Assembly: GCF_963576545.1 (NCBI RefSeq)
Contig: NC_083638.1
Location: forward strand, 28,989,900 to 29,053,899
Direction: 5' to 3'
Source of the DNA: Limanda limanda
Taxonomy: Eukaryota; Chordata; Actinopteri; Pleuronectiformes; Pleuronectidae
Length of the DNA: 64,000 nt
Part shown: positions 58,379 through 64,000 of the stretch, in pieces
Numbering within the stretch: position 1 is the first letter of the stretch
Layout: each line of letters starts with the position of its first letter
Notes under the pieces: generated by a model
What the model was told of the DNA's origin: nothing
What the model saw: only the letters and a program-made list of their open reading frames with translations
Databases searched by the model: none
Position numbers and translations under genes: made by a program

Positions 58379-59005
58379 GTCTAAAGCAATAGCCTTATGG
58401 AAAGGTAATAATTGTCAGGGCAGCATTAGTTTTTCACCAAAACTGCTCCCTTGTGGAAAAACAGACATTTGAATTTTTAAAAGTAGCGTTATTCGTTTAT
58501 TTCAGTATCTTGCAGAGTGCTGTGCAGCTGCACCCTCTGTTGGAGACAGGGTTAGGTGTCCACCCGTAGTCACTAGGGTCCAAAGACATGCTCTTAAGAA
58601 GGATCCAGTCCCGGGTTTGTATATATGCACGGTATATATGCACGGAGAGAGTGCTGTGCAGCTGCACCCTCTGTTGGAGACAGGGTTAGGTTAGGATTAG
58701 GGTTAAAACTTTTAAAGGTTTCCTTGTAAGCAGGCAAAGTTTCGAGTTGCTTCATGAGTTGACAGTACAGCCGTGCCCCCTTGGCGTATTGGTGATGCCC
58801 CGCAGCTGCTCAGTTTGGAGAAGACTTAGACATTGACACATGAAGCGTGTGGCAGAGTGGATCAGTATTATGCAAGATACTGAAATAAACGAATAACGCT
58901 ACTTTTCAAATTCAAATGTCTGTTTTTCCACTAAGGAGCAGTTTTGGTGAAAAACTAATGCTGCCCTGACAATTATTACCTTTCCATGAGGCTATTGCTT
59001 TAGAC
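58379..59005. repeat. Fold-back: 135-bp arms around 356 bp
   Basis: The arm 58379-58514 is repeated in reverse at 58871-59005 with only a few differences. A partial third copy lies near 59158-59190. The middle contains two copies of GAGTGCTGTGCAGCTGCACC. No coding frame is supported. Confidence 0.92.
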
Positions 59006-59545
59006 AAATAGAAAAAAGATAGATTTTTTCCTGGTGTTAACTGGGTTATTTTTATTTTTTATTGTTTTTGGGGAGGCGGGGGGGGTTTGGAACCCTTTAT
59101 TCGTGAATAATGGCTGAAAATGCAGTGAGTGGGAAAAGTGGGGGTGGCTGGTTTTGCACTAAGGAGTGGTTTTGGTGAAAAACTAATGCTTGCAATCAAC
59201 TCAGAATCATGAAAAACCCCTAGTTTGACCCCTCACAAGTTACTTAAAGCCAAATTTAACATTTTCGATTTTTCAAAAATCGGTTACAGGTACCCCAACT
59301 TTGAGCAATTTTTTAGGAGGTTTCCCACGGGAGTTGAATTTCAACATTTTAAGACATGATATTACACACCTTCCTAAACACAATTGTGAAGAAATTTCTT
59401 GGTAAGGATTTACTTCCCAGATTGGTCAAATATCTGCTAAAATGCCCTTACTAAATACATATATATAGTAGGGGGTCCCTGCTCCATCTCTCCACCTGTT
59501 TGGGGGTCCTTGGGCTGAAAAACGTTGAAGACCCCTGATCTAGAG

Positions 59546-59633
59546 TCTACAGAACTGCAAGACGGTTGCTCCTCGTCTGCATCTTCGTCTTGGTCACGTG
59601 CTTCCGCTTGCACATATCTCAGAATAGACCCTG
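59546..59633 (-). pseudogene. ZMYM1-like hAT exon 2 piece
   Basis: After an acceptor-like TTTAATGCAG the minus strand reads GSILRYVQAEARDQDEDADE and on to CSSVDSR, an acidic head. It would join exon 1 at 63436-63349. The Gypsy element occupies the intron between them. Confidence 0.55.
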
Positions 59634-59669
59634 CATTAAATTAGGAATATGACTGTAACAAGATCTCTC

Positions 59670-59781
59670 TGTCACCGGGGTTCTTAGTCAGGAATCAGGG
59701 AGACCACAGGTAAGTGTCTCAGTAGCTTCTTTATTTCTACAGGCACTTCACAAACAAATCTCACAAGCATAGGCTGTCACA
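59670..59781 (-). repeat. LTR-like end of the Gypsy element
   Basis: On the minus strand it starts TGTGACAGCC, has an AATAAA signal about 45 bases in, and ends CCCCGGTGACA. Its position fits a 3' LTR or part of one. No matching 5' copy is seen near 62950-63340. Confidence 0.5.
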
Positions 59782-59798
59782 ATTAGCTTTGCAGCTGA

Positions 59799-59886
59799 GC
59801 GTCCCTCGTCCGGGTGTGGACTGGCTCCTGTGATGCTTGTCCCGAGCCCCAGCTCGCTACTGCTGATAAGGGGAGAGAGTCATTAG
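59799..59886. repeat. 88-bp exact direct repeat, copy 1
   Basis: It is identical to 62767-62854. It begins GCGTCCCTCGTCCGGGTGTG. This copy follows directly on the truncated RNase H part. Confidence 0.93.
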
Positions 59887-62766
59887 GGCGGTCCACGCCC
59901 CTCACCTGCTGAGACAAAACCGCCCCCAGCCCCCTGTTCGACGCGTCAGTCTGCAAGAGAAAGGGAAGAGAAAAGTTAGGTGTATGGAGAAGTGGTTCCC
60001 CGCAGAGGACCTGTTTTACCCTCTCGCATGCCTGCTGGCACTGCTCCAACCACTGGACCGGATCTGAGGCACCTTACCGGGTCAGATCGGTCAGTGGGCT
60101 GGTCAGGTCAGCGAACTCGGGGATGAACCGCCTGTAGTACCCCTCCAGACCCAAGAACCGTCTCATCTCTTTTTTAGACTTGGGCCGCGGGCAGGCTGCG
60201 ATAGCTGCCGTTTTATCCACCTGGGGGCGCACCTGCCCGCCGCCAAGTGGTAGCCCAGATACCGCACCTCCCTCCGTCCAACTGCACACTTCTTCGGGTT
60301 GGCCGTGAGTCCGGCCTGCCTCAGAGACTCCAGCACTGCGGCCACCCGCTGCACGTGCTCCGCCCAGGTGTCACTGTGAATGATGACATCATCCAGGTAG
60401 GCGGCAGCATATGCAGCGTGCGGACGCAGCACCCCGTCCATGAGACGTTGGAAAGTGGCCGGAGCCCCGAACAACCCGAACGGCAGTGTGACAAATTGGT
60501 ATAACCCATACGGAGTCGCAAAGGCCGTTTTCTCCTTAGACTCTGGAGATAAGGGAATTTGCCAGTAGCCCTTGGTCAAATCCAGTGTGGAGAAAAAACG
60601 TGCAGTGCCTAGCCGATCAAGGAGCTTGTCGACCCGGGGCATTAGATATGCATCAAACCGTGAGACATCGTTCACCTTGCGATAGTCCACGCAGAACCGT
60701 ACAGACCCATCCTTCTTGGCGACAAGAACGATGGGGCTGCACCAGGCGCTGTTAGACTCTTCTATTACCCCCATCTTGAGCATAGCTGCCAATTCTTCCT
60801 GAACAATTTTTCTTTTACGTTCAGGAAGCCTATAGGGTCGTGAACGCACACTCACCCCAGGGGAAGTCTCAACGTGATGTTGTATGAGCTTTGTGCGTCC
60901 TGGCAAGGGGGAAAACACGTCGGCAAAACGCTGCTGCAACATGGCAATTTCTGCTCTCTGGGCTGGGGAGAGATGGTCATCACAAGGGAGGGAGGCCGGA
61001 TTGATAGAATTTGGTACCTCGGGTCCCAACTCATCTCTCTCACTCACCAGCGACACCAGAGAAACAGGCTCTGCCTCTCTCCATGCTTTAAGGAGGTTGA
61101 GGTGGTATATCTGTGTGGCTCCACCCCTGTCAGAACACACAACCTCATAATCGACATCCCCCACCCGCTGTGTGACCACAAAGGGCCCTTGCCACCTGGC
61201 CAGTAATTTAGAGCTAGAAGAAGGAAGTAATACAAGTACTTTTTCTCCCGGTGTGAATTGTCTCAGCTTGGCTCCTCTGTTGTACAGGCGCTGTTGACGT
61301 GCCTGGGCCTGGAGCAAATTCTCCCGTGATAACCGCCCCAGTGTGTGGAGTTTCGCTCCCAAGTCCAGGACGTACTGAATTTCGTTCTTACTGGGGCTTG
61401 GACCTTCCTCCCAGTTTTCTCTAAGTAGGTCCAGTATGCCCCGTGGTTTTCTGCCAAACAAAAGTTCAAAGGGAGAAAATCCTGTGGAGGCCTAGGGTAC
61501 CTCCCGCACTGCAAACAACAGAGGATCAAGCCATTTAGCCCAATTGCGCTCGTCTTCGTGAATGAACTTACGGATCATGGATTTCAATGTCTTATTCAGG
61601 CGCTCGACCAGCCCATCAGTCTGTGGGTGGTACACGCTGGTCCAAATAGATTTGACTCCAAGTAATCCGTAGAGTTCCTTAAGTGTTCGTGACATAAACG
61701 AGGTGCCTTGGTCAGTCAGGATCTCTTTTGGGATCCCGACTCGGGAGATGACCTGAAACAGTGCCTGCGCAACACTCTTTGCAGAGATGGTGCGCAGCGG
61801 CACTGCCTCTGGATATCGCGTTGCGTAATCCACCAGGACCAACACAAAGCAATACCCACGTGGAGACGGGTGAAATGGCCCGATGAGGTCCATACCAATG
61901 CGCTCAAATGGAACCTCCATTAATGGTAGCGGGCGCAATGGCGCTCTCGGGATGGCTGGTTGGTTTACCAGTTGACATTCACAGCAAGACGCGCACCAGC
62001 TGCGCACCTCCCCGCGAATGCCAGGCCAATACAAACGGGTCATTATCCGGCTTAGTGTTTTATCATACCCCAGGTGGCCCGCCATTGGGTTAAAATGAGC
62101 CGCCTGGAAAACCATTTCCCGTAGCTTTTAGGCACCAGCAACTGGGTGGTTTCTCCTCCTAATTGAGTGTCACGACTCACTCGGTATAGCCTGTCCCTGA
62201 TCAATGAAAAATATGGGAACGTCTGCACAGCGTCAGGGCGCACCATGTGACCATCAATTTGTATCACCTGATCAAAGGCTGAGCGTAGAGTGTCATCACG
62301 AGACTGTTCGAGTGGAAAATCTTCCATGGAGTGAAATTCAGGGACCAGCGGCGCCTCCTGTGGAGTCACTGCTGGTTCCTCCCCCCTGTCTGCAGTGTCG
62401 GACAATCTCGCATCACCGCTGAGCACAGCGCACACGTCACATGTCCCTGTCTGTCGTGAGCGCACCCCCACACATTGCCCCACTACAGAATGAAACCCCG
62501 GCCAATCAGTCCCCAGGATTAGGGGGTGCGTCAGGTGGGAGCTAACCGCGACCTTTGTTCTATGCTTTTTCCCCCGGTGTCTAATTTCCACTGTCACCAT
62601 CGGGTATCTGTGAATATCCCCATGCACACACCTAATATTTACCCAACAAGCCTCCACCAAAGCCCCGGGTCGAACCAGGTTCTGGTGAATCATGGACTGC
62701 ATGCAGCCTGAGTCCACCATAGCCTGATGTACAGCCCCCTGAATTCTTACCGGGATGCTGTATGTC

Positions 62767-62854
62767 GCGTCCCTCGTCCGGGTGTGGACTGGCTCCTGTG
62801 ATGCTTGTCCCGAGCCCCAGCTCGCTACTGCTGATAAGGGGAGAGAGTCATTAG
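62767..62854. repeat. 88-bp exact direct repeat, copy 2
   Basis: This copy lies just upstream of the protease part in the element's reading direction. In both copies the minus strand can be read as NDSLPLSAVASWGSGQASQE. Confidence 0.93.
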
Positions 62855-62951
62855 TGGAACTGAAACACCTGAGTACAATTAGACTCTCTCCCAGGCACCG
62901 ATCCCAGCACCCTATCTCCACTCCCTCCCTTCTGTAGCCGACGCTGACCAT

Positions 62952-63348
62952 CCCCCACTACCACAATGACAAAAAAGGGTCAGTATAGAAAGAGACAAAA
63001 TATTCAAACAAAGAATCTTATACTGAAAAAATTATAAACATTTAAAACTGAAAGCATGCAGCCAAGGCGCTCTCCCCCTTTATTTATCAACTATTTGATA
63101 AATCTAATCTAATATAAAAGCACAATAGAATGTAAAGTAAAGTAACATCTAGCTGGCGTCAGTTAGGCCTACTTGTAAAATGCATAATGTTTAACAGTAA
63201 AATCTCAATTTAGCTTGCATCTAAGTTATAACATATTTGAGTGTGCTAAAATTAGCAATAACGTCAGCTAGTTTGAGGTGTATGCATAGGCTAACCATTA
63301 AATTAGCAGCACATTTCCCATATTTAACAATGATTAAACATGGACTTA
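62952..63348. other. Gene-free stretch, intron side
   Basis: AT-rich sequence between the Gypsy pol region and hAT exon 1. I expected a 5' LTR and primer-binding site here but see neither. Confidence 0.4.
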
Positions 63349-63436
63349 CCTGAAAGTGATGCACGGGCATCATCTCACAGTTTTTTTCTCTTTCTTTTTT
63401 TTGCCCCTGACTCCTGTTGTCTTTTTGAGGCCATTT
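63349..63436 (-). pseudogene. ZMYM1-like hAT exon 1
   Basis: The minus strand reads MASKRQQESGAKKRKRKKL, then a TGA, then DDARASLS followed by a GTAAGT donor. A short Lys-rich first exon of this kind is typical of the group. The stop breaks the copy. Confidence 0.6.
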
Positions 63437-64000
63437 TCGAAAAGTTGAATGCCTACTGTCAAAGTTCGTCAGGCCAGGGAGATAGGAAATGGCACCCACG
63501 GCGAGCTTGGGAAGTTGAGTGTGTATTTTTTTAGGGGGGGGGGCACGCACCATTGTAACTTTTTTGGAGCAATTAAATATTTCTCTTTTCTGCCTGTTTT
63601 GTGATATACATGCCTAAAAGGGGCCTAATATTTATATACTGAAATAGTATCGATATTATAGTTGTAAGCTATTTTATTTAATGACGTTATTGTTCAGGAT
63701 TGATTTGTATTTCCTGTTCTAAGCTGGTTGTTGGTAGTGACTCTTATTTTGAAAGGGGGTTTTAAAGGAAGTGGGTTCTGTGACGAGTGAAGTTGTAAAG
63801 TGAGCGGAGAATAAACGGGTGTGCTGTCCCGAGCGCAAGCCCTGCTCACGTGTCTTTTGTCGGCTGAGGCCGGACCTATGATACAACCAAACACTCTGAT
63901 ACATAATTATATAATTATAACTATGATGATGTTTCAGTTGCCTATTTTTTGGTGCCCTCTCAGGACTTGGTTCCCTATACACAGCGCGTAGTGCGTGTTA
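63437..64000. other. Unassigned end of window
   Basis: A G-run at 63533-63543 may mark the outer end of the ZMYM1-like hAT. Around 63800 an AATAAA is followed by a GC-rich stretch that looks like an LTR R-U5 region, but no partner is in the window. Confidence 0.3.

Larger units (their letters stand above)
56249..59537. mobile_element. 3.3-kb hAT holding Tc1 and a fold-back
   Basis: CAGAGGTCTTCAAC at the left matches CAGGGGTCTTCAAC reversed at the right. ATCTAGAG stands at 56241-56248 and 59538-59545. The last 80 bp are repeated at 58301-58378. No hAT transposase frame is visible. It interrupts the N-terminal coding part of the ZMYM1-like hAT. Confidence 0.93.
59783..62951 (-). pseudogene. 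Gmr1-like Gypsy pol: PR-IN-RT-RH order
   Basis: Along the minus strand come: an aspartic protease (AMVDSGCMQSMIH, about 62730), an integrase (HHCC part HFNPMAGHLGYDKT with CASCCEC; triad in LVLVDYATRYPEAV, LTDQGTSFMS and GLVERLNKTLKS), the GPF motif RWQGPFVVTQR, then reverse transcriptase (GSVRFCVDYRKVND; catalytic AYLDDVIIHS) and the start of RNase H (LLQTDASNRGLGAVLSQ). Normal Gypsy elements have integrase last. From memory the Gmr1 group of deuterostomes has this Copia-like order. One stop separates integrase from reverse transcriptase at 61492-61494, frames shift near 62115 and 60200, and RNase H is cut short near 59890. No gag is recognised. Confidence 0.85.

Noticed and set aside
59670..63340. 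A complete Gypsy element with two LTRs
   Set aside because: Only one LTR-like end is visible, with no 5' partner, primer site or gag.

Overview
This window looks like teleost fish DNA built almost entirely from nested transposable elements. I recognise no ordinary host gene. The evidence is the mix of families: many hAT elements with their usual terminal repeats and 8-bp target duplications, a Tc1 element, a Gypsy retrotransposon whose integrase lies before its reverse transcriptase, an L1-clade LINE, a Ginger-type integrase transposon and several dispersed repeats familiar from bony fish. Coding parts carry spliceable introns, and microsatellites are common.

Layout. 1-3250: simple repeats and unassigned DNA. 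3755-5060: front end of a BED-finger hAT with a 178-bp tandem repeat. 5537-9298 and 25628-29582, minus strand: the two halves of one large degenerate transposase gene (DDE transposase, then Ulp1-like peptidase and PHD-like finger). The intron between the halves holds a hAT with an apparently intact 10-exon gene (10292-15797) and a Ginger element (16055-24599) with CCGG target duplications and 810-bp terminal inverted repeats. The Ginger element itself contains another hAT (18610-20539).

28953-40889 is a hAT thicket: a 275-bp MITE, a hAT that has captured 28S rDNA (30166-31354), a 4.6-kb hAT (31676-36307) holding a second element and a ZBED-type transposase, a second 28S-like fragment (37255-37381), and a ZBED hAT whose 3' end is split by another hAT (39696-40813). 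40890-43199 shows nothing recognisable. 43200-50693 holds a 2.2-kb hAT, MITEs and unassigned DNA.

50694-63450, minus strand: a ZMYM1-like hAT gene cut apart by an L1 LINE, a dispersed repeat, a hAT that itself carries a full-length Tc1 element, and a Gmr1-like Gypsy retrotransposon.

The elements do not form a pathway; they record successive insertions. The strongest points are the Ginger element with tRNA-like modules in its terminal repeats, the intact 780-codon hAT gene, the capture of 28S rDNA by a hAT, the Gypsy element with Copia-like domain order, and a full-length Tc1 transposase whose second catalytic aspartate is glycine. All family names come from recognition of motifs; no database search was run.
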